This document shows positions 18,919 to 30,267 of a DNA stretch of 64,000 nucleotides, in pieces (within the stretch, counting starts at the first letter, position 1; each line of letters starts with the position of its first letter). The notes below the pieces were generated by a model. The model was not told the DNA's origin and did no database searches. It was given only the letters and a program-made list of their open reading frames with translations. The position numbers and the translations under genes were made by a program. Origin of the DNA: Orbaceae bacterium lpD04 (GTDB taxonomy: Bacteria; Pseudomonadota; Gammaproteobacteria; Enterobacterales; Orbaceae); the NCBI GenBank assembly GCA_036251935.1, contig CP133967.1, positions 2,303,488 to 2,367,487 on the forward strand, in the 5' to 3' direction.

Positions 18919-21738
18919 TTACTTTGTTAACCATTTCTGCCAGCTTTTATTAACAAACTCTCGCTCTGATTGAAATAATTGTCCATCAACTTGACTAGAT
19001 AATAGCTGTAAAGAAAGTAGATGGATTTCATTACGCATATTGATGTAAATTTGCGTCAGTATTTCAGCTTCATCAGTAGGCATAATATCGTATTTTGCAG
19101 CTAGCTCCAAAATTCGAACATTGTCACTCCATAACGTCATTTTAGGTTGTTGATTTGCATAATTAAGCACTAAATATTGAGAGATAAATTCAATATCGCC
19201 GATCCCACCTGCATCAACTTTAATATTAAAATGTTGTTTATCATGATTACCTAAATGACTACGCATTTTTTCGCGCATCTCTCTTACATCTTGTCGTAAT
19301 AATTGTTCATCACGTTGTTTACTTAAAATCCGGTGACGGATCTGATTAAATCGTGATTGTAGCATCGGTTCACCATAGACAACCCGCGCCCTAACAAGTG
19401 CTTGATGTTCCCATGTCCAAGCGTCATTTATTTGATAATCTTCAAATGAATCGAGCGTACAAGCTAGTAATCCAGCATCACCTTGCGGCCTAAGGCGAAC
19501 ATCAACTTCATATAAAATACCTGAATTGGTTCTAATATTAAATAGATGAATGATACGTTGGACTAAGCGTAAATAAAATTGGCGACTATCAATAATCTTA
19601 TCACCTGTTGTCATACTATTAGCTGGGCAATCATGTAAAAAAACCAGATCTAAATCAGAACTATAACCTAGTTCTAATCCGCCTAATTTTCCATAAGCAA
19701 CAACAATAATACCTTTTTGCGTATCATCAACTAAATAGTCGGGTTTGCCATAACGTAAAACCATCTGGTTCCAAGCAATTTGTACCACAAAATCTAGCAT
19801 TGCTTCAGCAAGATAGGTTAAATGATCACTCACTTTCATTGTTGGTAGAATATGCGCAATATCACTTGCTGCAATATGTAATAATTGCATTTGCTTAAAT
19901 TGTCTTAATGCTTCAATCTGCTGCTCTTCGTCATTCGACTCTATTCGTAATAAATACTGATACAATTCGCTTTTATAACCATCAATTGGCACCGTTTTAT
20001 ACAATGCGTTAAAATCAATTAATTCATCTAATAATAATGGGTAGCGCATCAGTTGATCGCTTACCATTGGCGATGCTGCACATAAACGAATTAATTGTTT
20101 TAAGGCATTTGGATACTCGACTAATAATTCTAAATAGGTAGTTCGGCTAACAATATTAACCAGTAATTGTAATATTCGAGATAAAATAGTCAAACGGGCT
20201 TCATCTTCACATGCAAAGGCAAAAATTCGAGGCATCAGCTGATCAAGAATATCACGGCCCCTTACACCAATGGTGCGCTTGCCAATATTTTCACGAAACT
20301 GTGCGATGAGTTGATAAAGTTGCCGCGAATCATCATCACTTAATAAAGGTAAAACTTGTTTAATGTCATCAAATTCTAAATCATTTGACCAAAGCTCATC
20401 ATATTGTTGATTATAATTTGCTTGCACACTTTGTTCATCATCTTGGCCAATAAGTCCATTAAAAATCATACGGTTTGCATGCATATTGGTTGTTAATTGA
20501 TGTTTAAAATCAAGCCAGCAATCAAAACCCATTGCAAGTGCTAGCCTTTGCTTATCAAGCTCATCATCAGGTAAGGTTTGTGTTTGCTCATCATTAATAC
20601 CTTGTAAAATATTTTCGCAGCGTCGTAAAAAAAGATAATTATGCCGAAGTGTATCGGTTTCTTCCGTCATAAGTAACTTATCTTGTTCAATAATACTTAA
20701 TGCTTCAAGCAGCGAACGTGTTTGTAAAGCAGGTAATCGCCCACCTCTAATTAGTTGAAAAACCTGTACAATAAATTCAACTTCTCTGATCCCGCCTGCC
20801 CCTAATTTAATATTATTATCAAGTTTACGCCGCCGCACTTCACGCTCAATCATCCCTTTCATATTACGTAATGATTGTAATACGCTAAAATCAATATAGC
20901 GCCGATAAACAAACGGTTTTAACATTGTGTAGAGCGTTTTAGCATAAGGATCACTTTGATCACCAAGTATCCTTGCTTTAACCATGGCGTAGCGTTCCCA
21001 GTCTCGACCTTGCTCTTGATAGTAATCTTCCATAGCCGCAAAGCTTAGTACTAAAGGTCCGCCATCGCCAAGTGGCCTAAGCCTCATATCAACCCGATAG
21101 ACAAAGCCATCTTGTGTTATTTGATCGAGGGCTTTTATTAATCGCTGTCCTAATCGAGTAAAAAAAATAGAATTATCTAACTCTCGCCGTCCACCCTTTG
21201 TAATACCATGTTCTGGATATGTGAAAATAAGATCGATATCAGACGAAAAATTAAGTTCCATCCCGCCTAATTTTCCCATACCTAATATTATTAAAGGCTG
21301 CGTATTACCTTTACAATCGGTAGGTGTTCCCCATTCTTTGCAGCTTAACTGATATAGCCAATCTTTGGCTGCGATAATGAGTACTTCGGCCAATACACTT
21401 AACTGTATTAATGTCTGCTCAGTTGTACTGGTGTTGGTGATTTGCGACCAATTAATTCTAACTAACATTTTTCGTCTAAACTGCCTTAAAGCAGCCATCA
21501 ACTGTTCTTCATTATTGATAGTAGCAATAACATCATTTAGCCAATGCTGATAATTGACATATTCACAGTTATTGGGCGCATTATCACTAATTTCAATTAA
21601 CCAACTTGGAAAACGATAAAATGAATCAACTAAAAAATCACTGCTAATTAGCACATTAATATACTGCTTAACGAGTGTTTGATCGCAATTATCCAATTGA
21701 GCTATTACGTTTTTTTGCTGGGTCATGAGTAAAGTCAT
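18919..21738 (-). CDS. glnE: bifunctional glutamine synthetase adenylyltransferase/deadenylase
   Basis: Adjusts glutamine synthetase activity by adding or removing AMP in response to PII and glutamine. It has 939 residues (E. coli 946). The two nucleotidyltransferase domains each show their signature: [20 protein letters not shown] in the N-terminal half (deadenylylase) and [19 protein letters not shown] in the C-terminal half (adenylylase). It lies 21 bases after the CYTH-domain gene, the same pairing as ygiF-glnE in E. coli. Confidence 0.97.
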   Translation of the reverse strand: MTLLMTQQKNVIAQLDNCDQTLVKQYINVLISSDFLVDSFYRFPSWLIEISDNAPNNCEYVNYQHWLNDVIATINNEEQLMAALRQFRRKMLVRINWSQITNTSTTEQTLIQLSVLAEVLIIAAKDWLYQLSCKEWGTPTDCKGNTQPLIILGMGKLGGMELNFSSDIDLIFTYPEHGITKGGRRELDNSIFFTRLGQRLIKALDQITQDGFVYRVDMRLRPLGDGGPLVLSFAAMEDYYQEQGRDWERYAMVKARILGDQSDPYAKTLYTMLKPFVYRRYIDFSVLQSLRNMKGMIEREVRRRKLDNNIKLGAGGIREVEFIVQVFQLIRGGRLPALQTRSLLEALSIIEQDKLLMTEETDTLRHNYLFLRRCENILQGINDEQTQTLPDDELDKQRLALAMGFDCWLDFKHQLTTNMHANRMIFNGLIGQDDEQSVQANYNQQYDELWSNDLEFDDIKQVLPLLSDDDSRQLYQLIAQFRENIGKRTIGVRGRDILDQLMPRIFAFACEDEARLTILSRILQLLVNIVSRTTYLELLVEYPNALKQLIRLCAASPMVSDQLMRYPLLLDELIDFNALYKTVPIDGYKSELYQYLLRIESNDEEQQIEALRQFKQMQLLHIAASDIAHILPTMKVSDHLTYLAEAMLDFVVQIAWNQMVLRYGKPDYLVDDTQKGIIVVAYGKLGGLELGYSSDLDLVFLHDCPANSMTTGDKIIDSRQFYLRLVQRIIHLFNIRTNSGILYEVDVRLRPQGDAGLLACTLDSFEDYQINDAWTWEHQALVRARVVYGEPMLQSRFNQIRHRILSKQRDEQLLRQDVREMREKMRSHLGNHDKQHFNIKVDAGGIGDIEFISQYLVLNYANQQPKMTLWSDNVRILELAAKYDIMPTDEAEILTQIYINMRNEIHLLSLQLLSSQVDGQLFQSEREFVNKSWQKWLTK

Positions 21739-21759
21739 ACGTTACCGTTTAATTAAACA

Positions 21760-22704
21760 TTAAAATATTAATAGCATCAAATAGAGCTTAAATTGCGTGT
21801 TAATTGGGCTAAATGCAAAGCTTTTTATATTTGTAATTGATCTTATTTGACCAAACCACTTACGATATATCTGATTTAATTCTGTAGAATATTCATTTTG
21901 TGGGGAAGGTAGTATTGGCGTTAGATTAACATCGACTTGCTGCAATGTTTTTATATAAAGATTTAAATCATTATGCGCTAAAGCATATTCTTCATTGGTT
22001 TGCCAAAACTCTAAAATAGCTGGTAGTACTGATGATGATGGCAAATTGGTGGTTATTAATTGAGGGATTTTTTTAATGTCATTGCCCTCAACTAAACGAT
22101 AACCTCTAGCTGCTTTACTTTGTGAAAAAAGATGAATATTAAACTGGCTTAATTTTTGAGCAAAAAGTAATAAGTCTACTCTAGCGCCAAGCTTTAATTC
22201 TAATTCAATTTCCAAAATAGGTAAATTTAATCCAGACGCGGATATTTCGCCTTGATCTAAGGCAACTTCAATTTGGCTTTGATTAAAATAAATCAGCCAT
22301 GTTTTACGATGAAAGTCTGTTGTAAATAAGAGAGTTAGTTGCTTTGATAAATTATCTGCATTCAATCCAGAAGGGAAAGCTGTAGCAGGAAGCACCGACA
22401 AATTTAACTGCTTATTAGGTAATGGCGCATTAAATTCTAGCCTTGAATGTAAACCGGCGATTGACTGCCCACCACCAGACGACTTTAACGTGATCTCGTA
22501 TTCATCTTGTTTTGCATTTTCTTCAATACCCCGAATTCGGATACTTGCATGGTGGCGCCGCAAAATATTGTCAAGACTATCGTAGTAACTGTTGGTTAAA
22601 TGTAAGCTATGTTCTTCATCAATACGTTGAGTTTGTAAAAAAGTAGATAATTGCTTAATTGATGACGACTCAATCTCAAATTTTAGTTCAATTTCTTCAC
22701 TCAT
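21760..22704 (-). CDS. CYTH-domain inorganic triphosphatase (YgiF-like) with shortened CHAD region
   Basis: The N-terminal CYTH domain (about 1-200) carries the ExExK signature EIELK at residues 4-8, RIRGIE and LEIELELKLG, the charged residues of the triphosphate tunnel. E. coli YgiF has about 433 residues with a full CHAD domain; this protein has only 314, so the CHAD part is reduced to about 100 poorly conserved residues. The context with glnE matches ygiF. Phosphatase activity is expected; the function of the tail is unclear. Confidence 0.8.
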   Translation of the reverse strand: MSEEIELKFEIESSSIKQLSTFLQTQRIDEEHSLHLTNSYYDSLDNILRRHHASIRIRGIEENAKQDEYEITLKSSGGGQSIAGLHSRLEFNAPLPNKQLNLSVLPATAFPSGLNADNLSKQLTLLFTTDFHRKTWLIYFNQSQIEVALDQGEISASGLNLPILEIELELKLGARVDLLLFAQKLSQFNIHLFSQSKAARGYRLVEGNDIKKIPQLITTNLPSSSVLPAILEFWQTNEEYALAHNDLNLYIKTLQQVDVNLTPILPSPQNEYSTELNQIYRKWFGQIRSITNIKSFAFSPINTQFKLYLMLLIF

Positions 22705-22796
22705 TTATATACCCTTTTATTGTTATAATAACGATAGTATTTTGCACAAAAATAGATGGTATATAGTAATGTATTTTTATAGACAACGCATATAAT

Positions 22797-22825
22797 AAAA
22801 ATGCACTATATTTAGCGCATTTTTG
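22797..22825 (-). terminator. rho-independent terminator after glyA
   Basis: On the minus strand AAAAATGCGC pairs with GTGCATTTTT across a short AT loop, ending in a T-run. It lies about 20 bases past the glyA stop. Confidence 0.65.
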
Positions 22826-22845
22826 TTATAAAACATCAGTAAAGC

Positions 22846-24102
22846 TTATTCCTGATAGACAGGTAAACGTTCACAAATATCCAATACTTGTTTTTGTACT
22901 TGTTTAATTACATCTTCATCATCGATATTATCAAGTACATCACAAATCCAATTAGCGAGCTGTTTTGCTTCTTGCTCTTTAAAGCCGCGCCTTGTTATTG
23001 CAGGTGTACCTAATCGAATTCCCGATGTTACAAATGGGCTTTGCGGATCTTTGGGAACACTGTTCTTATTAACGGTAATATTTGCTTTACCTAATGCTGC
23101 ATCGGCAGCTTTACCGGTAATATTTTTATCAACCAAATCAATTAAAAATAAATGATTTTGTGTCTCACCAGCAACGACTTTATAGCCGCGCTTGATAACC
23201 ACTTCAACCATCGCCTTAGCATTTTTGACGACTTGTTGTTGATACTCTTTATAACCAGGCTCCATCGCTTCTTTTAATGCAACAGCTTTAGCTGCAATAA
23301 CATGCATTAAAGGGCCGCCTTGCGCGCCAGGAAAAACGGCAGAATTAAGTTTTTTATATAACTCTTCGCTACCGCCTTTTACTAAGATTATGCCGCCGCG
23401 TGGCCCACCCAATGTTTTATGTGTCGTTGTTGTAACTACATGCGCATAAGGTAATGGACTTGGATAAACACCTGCCGCAATTAAACCTGCCACATGCGCC
23501 ATATCAACAAATAAATAAGCGCCAACACTGTCAGCAATTTCACGCATTTTTTTCCAATCAACAATACCAGAATAAGCGGAGAACCCACCGATAATCATTT
23601 TTGGCTTGGTCTCTTTTGCTATTTTAGCTACCTGATCATAATCGATACGGCCGTTTTCATCGACGCCATAAGCGACAATATTATATAATTTACCCGAGAA
23701 ATTAACAGGCGAGCCATGCGTTAAATGGCCTCCTTCAGATAAATTCATACCAAGAACGGTATCGCCAGGATTTAATAGCGTTGTATAAACAGCAAAATTA
23801 GCCTGCGAACCAGAATGAGGTTGAACATTAGCATAATCCGCACCAAATAGCGCTTTAGCACGATCTATTGCAAGTTGCTCGACAATATCAACATACTCAC
23901 ACCCGCCATAATAACGTTTACCAGGATAACCTTCGGCATATTTATTAGTAAGCTGCGAACCCTGTGCTTGCATAACCCTTGGGCTAGTATAGTTTTCCGA
24001 GGCAATTAATTCGATATGTTCTTCTTGACGTTTATTTTCACCTTGAATTGCATTCCATAAATCTTTGTCATAGTCAGCTATTGTCATTTTTTTAGTAAAC
24101 AT
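22846..24102 (-). CDS. glyA: serine hydroxymethyltransferase
   Basis: PLP enzyme that converts serine and THF to glycine and 5,10-methylene-THF. It has 418 residues. The PLP lysine lies in [15 protein letters not shown] and the N-terminal [14 protein letters not shown] segment is invariant. The start follows a GAGGAGTCAAG. It has its own terminator and a long AT-rich upstream region, so it is probably monocistronic. Confidence 0.97.
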   Translation of the reverse strand: MFTKKMTIADYDKDLWNAIQGENKRQEEHIELIASENYTSPRVMQAQGSQLTNKYAEGYPGKRYYGGCEYVDIVEQLAIDRAKALFGADYANVQPHSGSQANFAVYTTLLNPGDTVLGMNLSEGGHLTHGSPVNFSGKLYNIVAYGVDENGRIDYDQVAKIAKETKPKMIIGGFSAYSGIVDWKKMREIADSVGAYLFVDMAHVAGLIAAGVYPSPLPYAHVVTTTTHKTLGGPRGGIILVKGGSEELYKKLNSAVFPGAQGGPLMHVIAAKAVALKEAMEPGYKEYQQQVVKNAKAMVEVVIKRGYKVVAGETQNHLFLIDLVDKNITGKAADAALGKANITVNKNSVPKDPQSPFVTSGIRLGTPAITRRGFKEQEAKQLANWICDVLDNIDDEDVIKQVQKQVLDICERLPVYQE

Positions 24103-24377
24103 CTTGACTCCTCACAACTTTGGTTAATAAAAATCGATATAATTATTGATATTCGATACATATTCAAAAGATAACTTAATATTTACAATAATAAGAGGTT
24201 AAGTCAATAAGCTAAATCAATCTATTAAAATATATTTGTATATTACTTAATAAATAGGACATGTGGCTTATTAGTGTATGTAAAACAACGTAATTTTAAT
24301 TTCTAAATAAGAATCAGGTTCATAGAAGTGAGCGCTGTTTAATATTTTAGCCTGGTTTTTGGAGCTACACTATTAAT
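24103..24377. other. intergenic region upstream of glyA
   Basis: About 275 AT-rich bases between the glyA start and the first recognisable codons of the exporter relic. They contain the glyA promoter region. No double-glycine leader peptide, RNA gene or repeat was found on either strand by eye. Confidence 0.4.
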
Positions 24378-24890
24378 TATCGTCAAATAGATATAGCACT
24401 AATAAATATCAAAAAAATAAATTCATAAAAAATAAATAATCATGATTATCGGAATAATTTAATTGAACTAAAAAATATATTTTTCGTTACTCTCAAAATG
24501 AACCTTTTTATTTTAAAAAATTTAAACTTGACTATACCAATGGAGCAATGTATCGCAATAACTGGTGTATTAGGTTGCGGAAAAACCACACTATTGAAAA
24601 TAATTTTGGTGCTTTTAAAACCGGTCGAAGGTCAAGTTTTGATTGGCAATATTCGAACAGAATTGATCGGAGGATAGAAACAACGAGTTTTATTAGCTAC
24701 AGCTCTTTATAGAGAACCTAAAATTCGAGTATTAGATGAGGCGACTACTTATTTAGATATATCTAATGAAATTGCTGTAAATAGCTCAATGTTGAGCTAT
24801 TTTTTTACTAAACTTTTTATTGCTCATAGACCAGAAACTATTAACATGACGGATCGAGTGGTACTATTAGATGATAGTTTAATCATTTAA
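24378..24890 (+). pseudogene. decayed CvaB/RaxB-type peptide (bacteriocin) ABC exporter, ATPase end only
   Basis: A single reading frame retains the hallmarks of a C39-peptidase-type bacteriocin exporter: RQIDIALI (linker), NLIELKNIFF, LKNLNLTIP, the Walker A GVLGCGKTT (24579 onward), then KQRVLLATALYREPKI, the Walker B VLDEATTYLDI and the switch IAHRPETI. It is broken by a TAA at 24426-24428 and a TAG at 24675-24677, exactly where the signature GGQKQR would have its glutamine (CAG to TAG). The roughly 50-residue stretch between Walker A and the signature, including the Q-loop, is deleted. The peptidase and membrane domains are absent. Confidence 0.85.
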
Positions 24891-24969
24891 GATTCATTAA
24901 ATGAACCTGTTCAAAAAAATTAAATTTTGCAATTTTTACTTTAATCGTGAAGATACAATAAGGTCTGGT

Positions 24970-25821
24970 ATGTATAAAAAATTAGTTTCTTTACTCCTAT
25001 TATTTATAAGTAACCTTGCTCAAAGTAACGAGGTTATTTGGGATTTAACCTTTGACTATAAATTTAATTTACCATTTATTACATTAAATATTGAAGGTGA
25101 AAATATTATTTTAATACTCGACACTGGTGCAAAAGGAGCCTTATATCTACCGATAGACTTAATTGATAAGATTCCGAATAAAACTGAACAAGATCAAACA
25201 AGAAAAAGTATGGATTTATCGGGTAATATCACTGAAACTAGATCGTTTACTATTAACAATCTAACATTAAATTCGTTTCTTTTTGAAAAAATAGAGGTGA
25301 TTGAGTATAAAAATTGGGGAATGAGTATTTCTGGTGATAATACAGAAAATGAAAATATTGATATCCCTGTTATTGGGTTAAATTTATTCAATGATTATAT
25401 ACTAACCATAAATTTTCCAGAAAGCAAAATAATAATATCTGATGAAACGGATATATCTGCTGACTTAAATAAAAAGTGGATTGCAATTCCTTTCCAACTT
25501 AATGGGGAGGGTATTGTTATCGATATGTCGGATGGTGTAAAAAACTATAAAATGATTTTAGATAGTGGAGCCAGCACTTCGATCATCAAAGAACAATCTA
25601 TTTCATCGCAAACGGCTAGAATTAATGATGATAGCGGTTATCAGTTTATTGCTATTGAAATAAGTAATATACCTACTGATAAAATTGAGGCAATTATTTT
25701 CGATTCTTTTCCCACCGAATTCCAGTCAGATGGATTGTTAGGTTTTGATTTTTTTAGTAAAAACGTAGTAAAAATTGATTTTAAAAATAAGAAATTATGG
25801 ATTAAAGCCGAAGAAAAATAA
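24970..25821 (+). CDS. secreted two-lobed retropepsin-like aspartic protease homologue
   Basis: Start chosen at 24970 (MYKKL), where AAGG lies upstream and a clear signal peptide (about 1-21, ending LAQS) follows; a start at 24901 would bury that signal. The 283-residue protein has two retropepsin-like halves with matching active-site motifs: ILDTGAKGAL (D51) and ILDSGASTSI (D198), each followed by a hydrophobic glycine-containing strand (VIGLNLF, LLGFDFF). It would form an intramolecular pseudo-dimer, like pepsin, in the periplasm. It lies next to the dead peptide exporter. Substrate and role are unknown. Confidence 0.7.
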   Translation: MYKKLVSLLLLFISNLAQSNEVIWDLTFDYKFNLPFITLNIEGENIILILDTGAKGALYLPIDLIDKIPNKTEQDQTRKSMDLSGNITETRSFTINNLTLNSFLFEKIEVIEYKNWGMSISGDNTENENIDIPVIGLNLFNDYILTINFPESKIIISDETDISADLNKKWIAIPFQLNGEGIVIDMSDGVKNYKMILDSGASTSIIKEQSISSQTARINDDSGYQFIAIEISNIPTDKIEAIIFDSFPTEFQSDGLLGFDFFSKNVVKIDFKNKKLWIKAEEK

Positions 25822-25930
25822 TCTTAGGTTTGTAATCCATACATTCATAATATGTAATAGCCTAAATCCGGTAATTTACGAAATATCTTATCATTGTGAA
25901 AAAAATGATTTACTTGAGCACTTGGTATTT

Positions 25931-26692
25931 TTATAAAAAGAAGTTTTCCCAGATTAATTTAATACTGACAACCGTTGATACAATTATAAGCATTGGACGG
26001 ATCAATTTTTTACCTTTAGATATCACCATTCTTGCCCCCAATCTTGCACCAATAATTTGACCAACTAACATCGTAAGCCCAATTACCCAAATCACTTGCC
26101 CGCTAAAGATAAAAAATAGTAAACCAGCAAGATTAGAGGTGAAATTAAGCACCTTAGTGTGCGCAGTTGCTTTTGTTAGGTTAAAACCGGCTAAAGTGAC
26201 ATAAGCTACCGCATAAAATGATCCCGCCCCAGGGCCAAAAAAACCATCATAAAAGCCAACTACCATAGCTGCAATGATAGCAAATTGCGTTTCAGATAAT
26301 CGCCTTTTCCGATCTTGTTCACCAATTTTAGGGCAGAGTAAAAAATAAAGGCCAACACTAATAGTTAAAATCGGTAATAAAATACGTAGAAAGTCAGCTT
26401 TTATATGCAAAACGAGCAAGGTACCTAATGCTGATCCAACAAAGGCTAATAATATTGATAGCCTCATTTCGCGCAAATTAACCATGCGCTGACGAATAAA
26501 ATAAAGACTTGCTGAAAATGAACCGCCACAACTTTGTAATTTATTTGTGGCCAAAGCCGCTTGGGGTGGAATACCAACCGCAAGTAGCGCCGGCACTGTC
26601 AATAAACCACCGCCGCCAGCAATCGAATCGATAAATCCAGCAATAAGTGCAACTGCAAACAAGATTAACAATAAACTGACTGTAATATCCAT
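25931..26692 (-). CDS. yfcA: TSUP-family membrane transporter YfcA
   Basis: A 253-residue membrane protein of the TauE/SafE (TSUP) family with eight or so hydrophobic segments. The signature FIDSIAGGGGLLTVPALL and the following ALATNKLQSCGGSFSA are strongly YfcA-like. It lies in the prmB-aroC-yfcA neighbourhood known from E. coli. Family members move sulfur-containing anions or organic acids; the substrate is unknown. Confidence 0.88.
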   Translation of the reverse strand: MDITVSLLLILFAVALIAGFIDSIAGGGGLLTVPALLAVGIPPQAALATNKLQSCGGSFSASLYFIRQRMVNLREMRLSILLAFVGSALGTLLVLHIKADFLRILLPILTISVGLYFLLCPKIGEQDRKRRLSETQFAIIAAMVVGFYDGFFGPGAGSFYAVAYVTLAGFNLTKATAHTKVLNFTSNLAGLLFFIFSGQVIWVIGLTMLVGQIIGARLGARMVISKGKKLIRPMLIIVSTVVSIKLIWENFFL

Positions 26693-26701
26693 TTTAATTA
26701 C

Positions 26702-26908
26702 CTAAAGTCCAACATAAGTTCGCCAATAAATACTTGAAAGCATCACGGTAATAAAAATTAATGCCATAAAAAACAACCTAAATTTAGGTCGCTTAAATAA
26801 ATTTGCCATGCGACTATTAAAATAGTGCTTATCGAGCATAACCAATATATAGCCAATAATGACTATGGGGATAGCTAAGAGTAGTCCACTAATTTTATCA
26901 TCAGTCAT
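26702..26908 (-). CDS. small membrane protein of unknown function
   Basis: 68 residues with two hydrophobic stretches (about 7-24 and 48-62) separated by a basic loop (NLFKRPKF). It is packed between aroC and yfcA with 9-base gaps on each side, which supports it as a real operon member. I do not recognise a family. Confidence 0.6.
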   Translation of the reverse strand: MTDDKISGLLLAIPIVIIGYILVMLDKHYFNSRMANLFKRPKFRLFFMALIFITVMLSSIYWRTYVGL

Positions 26909-26917
26909 AATAATCGA

Positions 26918-28000
26918 TTAAAAGTACGCGACGGGCTTAACATCACCACACTGAGCACGATGACGCAAATAATGATCCATGATTATGATAGCCATCATTG
27001 CTTCCGCAATCGGCACGGCGCGAATACCAACACAAGGATCGTGCCTACCATGGGTCGATACCTCAACGGTATTACCGTGAATATCAATCGATTGGCCTGC
27101 GATTTCAATACTTGGGGTTGCTTTTAATGCAATATTTGCTTGAATTGTTTGTCCAGAGCTAATGCCCCCCAAAATGCCGCCGGCATGATTTGATTTAAAG
27201 CCGTTCGAGGTTATTTCATCTCGGTTTTCACTGCCACGTTTATTAATTGCCGCAAAACCATCACCAATTTCAACGCCTTTAACAGCATTTATACTCATTA
27301 ATGCATGCGCTAGATCAGCATCTAAGCGATCAAAAACAGGCTCACCTAGCCCAACTGGAACATTTTCAGCAACAATGGTTACCTTAGCGCCAATCGAATC
27401 ACCGTTTTTCTTCAAATTACGTAGTAGTTCATCAAGATCATTTAATTTCGCTTCATCACCACAAAAAAATGGATTTTGCGTAACTTGTTGCCAATCGACT
27501 AACTCACACTTAATATCACCCATTTGGGCTAAATAACCACGAATAGTAATGCCAAGTTTTTCTTGTAGGTATTTTTTAGCAATACTGCCGGCGGCAACTC
27601 GCATAGCGGTTTCACGAGCTGAAGCCCTACCGCCTCCACGATAATCGCGGATCCCATATTTTTGTTGATAGGTATAATCAGCATGGCTTGGACGAAAAAT
27701 ATCTTTAATTCGGCTATAGTCTTGTGAGCGCTGATCGGTATTTTCAATTAATAAACCAATACTGCTACCGGTTGTTTTACCTTCAAATACACCCGATAAA
27801 ATTTTCACCTCATCAGCCTCGCGGCGCTGAGTTGTATAGCGCGATGAGCCAGGTTTACGGCGATCTAAGTCTTTTTGCAGATCATCTTCACATAATTCAA
27901 GCCCAGGAGGTACGCCATCAACAATGCAACCCAGTGCAAGCCCATGCGATTCACCAAATGTTGTGACTTTAAAAAGTGTGCCAATTGAGTTACCAGCCAT
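26918..28000 (-). CDS. aroC: chorismate synthase
   Basis: Last common step of aromatic amino acid synthesis: EPSP to chorismate with reduced FMN. It has 360 residues. The N-terminal [18 protein letters not shown], the RPSHADYTY segment and [11 protein letters not shown] are family signatures. It follows prmB by 43 bases, as in enterics. Confidence 0.97.
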   Translation of the reverse strand: MAGNSIGTLFKVTTFGESHGLALGCIVDGVPPGLELCEDDLQKDLDRRKPGSSRYTTQRREADEVKILSGVFEGKTTGSSIGLLIENTDQRSQDYSRIKDIFRPSHADYTYQQKYGIRDYRGGGRASARETAMRVAAGSIAKKYLQEKLGITIRGYLAQMGDIKCELVDWQQVTQNPFFCGDEAKLNDLDELLRNLKKNGDSIGAKVTIVAENVPVGLGEPVFDRLDADLAHALMSINAVKGVEIGDGFAAINKRGSENRDEITSNGFKSNHAGGILGGISSGQTIQANIALKATPSIEIAGQSIDIHGNTVEVSTHGRHDPCVGIRAVPIAEAMMAIIIMDHYLRHRAQCGDVKPVAYF

Positions 28001-28043
28001 AATTAACCTTTCTCTTTATTTCGTGTTAGTGATATTGTTATAA

Positions 28044-28946
28044 TTATATAATGTCATTAAATTCAACAAGTTGCTTTTTGGTTAGCATAAACACGCCATC
28101 ACCGCCTTGTTTAAAGCTAAGCCATTTAAAAGGAATTTGAGGGTATTGTTCTTGCAATGCAACACTACTATTACCCACTTCGCAAATTAAAACACCAAAT
28201 TTTGATAAGTGATCGGCTGATTGTTTTAATATACGTTTAACAATATCAAGCCCATCATAGCCAGCTATAAGTGCTAGCTCTGGTTCAATTTTAAATTCCG
28301 AAGGTAAATCATCCATATCTTCCTCATCAACATAAGGTGGATTAGAAATAATCACATCATATTGAACATTTGGAAGATCATTAAATAAATCAGATAATAT
28401 TGGCAACACACGATGTGAAAGCTGATGAGATTCAATATTAATTTGTGCAACTTCAAGTGCATCGATAGAAATGTCAGCGACATCAACTTGAGCATCTTGG
28501 TACTCATAAGCACATGCAATGCCAATGCATCCACTTCCGGTACATAGGTCAAGAATGTTACGAGGTTCAAAATCGATAATACCAGCTAAATGATTTTGAA
28601 TCAGTTCACCAATTGGTGAACGAGGGATCAGAACGCGCTCATCAACATAAAACTGATGACCACAAAACCAAGCCATATTAGTTAAATAAGGCGTTGGAAT
28701 ATGTTGTTCTATTCTCGCTGTGACATTATCAATAATCGTACGTTTTTCATCTAGGGTTAAGTTAGCAGCATAAAACTCAGCGGGGATCGTTAATGGCAAA
28801 TTAAGACTTGGTAATACTAACTGCTTTGCCTCATCAATAGCATTATCACTACCATGACCATAATAAATATCAGAGCGGTTGAACATTGATGCCGCCCAAC
28901 GAATAAAATCTTGAATAGTATGTAATTGATTAATGATCTGTTCCAT
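28044..28946 (-). CDS. prmB: 50S ribosomal protein L3 glutamine methyltransferase
   Basis: SAM-dependent N5-glutamine methyltransferase acting on L3. It has 300 residues. The SAM motif [13 protein letters not shown] and the catalytic NPPY at about residue 202-205 are present. The N-terminal helical domain ([10 protein letters not shown]) separates PrmB from PrmC, and the aroC neighbour supports PrmB. The final residues run past an AT-rich stop. Confidence 0.93.
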   Translation of the reverse strand: MEQIINQLHTIQDFIRWAASMFNRSDIYYGHGSDNAIDEAKQLVLPSLNLPLTIPAEFYAANLTLDEKRTIIDNVTARIEQHIPTPYLTNMAWFCGHQFYVDERVLIPRSPIGELIQNHLAGIIDFEPRNILDLCTGSGCIGIACAYEYQDAQVDVADISIDALEVAQINIESHQLSHRVLPILSDLFNDLPNVQYDVIISNPPYVDEEDMDDLPSEFKIEPELALIAGYDGLDIVKRILKQSADHLSKFGVLICEVGNSSVALQEQYPQIPFKWLSFKQGGDGVFMLTKKQLVEFNDII

Positions 28947-29100
28947 GATGTACCACCTAGTGTTTTGGCACTATTTTAGGGGCAATAGCTTAATAAGACA
29001 ATCAATAGTTATCAATAACGTTTGATTAAATTTGGCTAATAACCGATATAATACGCTTATAATAAATGCAGCTATTGTAAGCAAGGCGCCTTTAATATCC

Positions 29101-30144
29101 TTATTCAACCGACCAATTAAGCTCTTCACCGGCTAAAAATGGGACAATATCGCCAACACCTGGAATATAAATCACCTCTTCGACTTTGTACTTTTTCTTA
29201 ACGAGGGTGACAGTATCTTGATTGATGGGGAGTTGGTAAAATTTAGCACCATTAATTGAGGTAAATGCCTCTAGCTTGTCTAATGCATTTGCCTGTTCAA
29301 AAACATGCGCATAGACAGATAATGCAACTGGCGCGTTAAATGTGCCGGCGCATCCACAAGCGGCCTCTTTACGATTTTTTTCATGTGGCGCGGAGTCCGT
29401 ACCTAAAAAGAAGCGATCACACCCCGAGGTTACCGCCTGCATTAATTTGACGCGATGAACATCTCTTTTTAAGATCGGTAAGCAGTAATTATGCGGCTTT
29501 AATCCACCTTGAAATAACGCATTACGGTTTAATAATATATGCTGAGGTGTCACGGTCGCAGCTAAGTTTGCTGGGCCTTCCATGACAAATTCTGCGGCTT
29601 CCTTTGTTGTTGCATGTTCAAGAACTATTTTTAATTCCGGTAACTTTTTCATCAATGGTATTAGCGTGTTATCAATAAATTTTGCCTCGCGATCAAATAC
29701 ATCAACAGCCTTGTCGGTAACTTCACCATGTATTAATAAAGGTATACCTTGTTTTTGCATCGCCTCAAGCACAGGTAATACATTATTAATTGAGCTGACA
29801 CCATGAGCGGAATTGGTTGTAGCATGGGCTGGATATAATTTTACCGCTTTTAAAACGCCATTTTGATAACCATGAATAATATCGTTAACATCGGTATCAT
29901 CAGATAAGTAAATTGTCATTAAAGGCGTAAAATTATCGTTACTTGGAATAGCGGATAATAATCGTTTTTTATATTCAATAATATCGGCTAATTTTTTTAA
30001 TGGTGGCATTAAATTTGGCATAATAATCGCGCGAGCATAATCTTTGCTTGAATAAGGTAGTACCCCTTTAAGCATCTCTTCATCGCGTAAATGTAAATGC
30101 CAATCATCAGGTTTTTTGATTATTATTTTTTGTACTTCAGACAT
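29101..30144 (-). CDS. pyrC: dihydroorotase
   Basis: Zinc enzyme of pyrimidine synthesis that cyclises carbamoyl aspartate to dihydroorotate. It has 347 residues like the class II enzyme. The metal-binding HLH is H16/H18 in DDWHLHLRD and the carboxylated lysine is K102 in VKLYPAHATT. It has its own start after GAAAGGTAG and is flanked by intergenic spaces, so it is probably monocistronic. Confidence 0.96.
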   Translation of the reverse strand: MSEVQKIIIKKPDDWHLHLRDEEMLKGVLPYSSKDYARAIIMPNLMPPLKKLADIIEYKKRLLSAIPSNDNFTPLMTIYLSDDTDVNDIIHGYQNGVLKAVKLYPAHATTNSAHGVSSINNVLPVLEAMQKQGIPLLIHGEVTDKAVDVFDREAKFIDNTLIPLMKKLPELKIVLEHATTKEAAEFVMEGPANLAATVTPQHILLNRNALFQGGLKPHNYCLPILKRDVHRVKLMQAVTSGCDRFFLGTDSAPHEKNRKEAACGCAGTFNAPVALSVYAHVFEQANALDKLEAFTSINGAKFYQLPINQDTVTLVKKKYKVEEVIYIPGVGDIVPFLAGEELNWSVE

Positions 30145-30234
30145 TAAAATCTACCTTTCAAAATAAAACGCGATAAAGTGCAGGAATGCGATAAAACAAT
30201 TCTGACCTAATGCGACAATTAATATAAAATTTTA

Positions 30235-30254
30235 ATGATGTTTTTAAACATCAT
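30235..30254 (-). terminator. hairpin after the MFS gene, possible terminator
   Basis: ATGATGTTT pairs with AAACATCAT around a two-base apparent loop. It lies between the MFS stop and the pyrC start on the minus strand, with an AT-rich but not pure U tail. Confidence 0.45.
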
Positions 30255-30267
30255 ATATTTACAAAGC

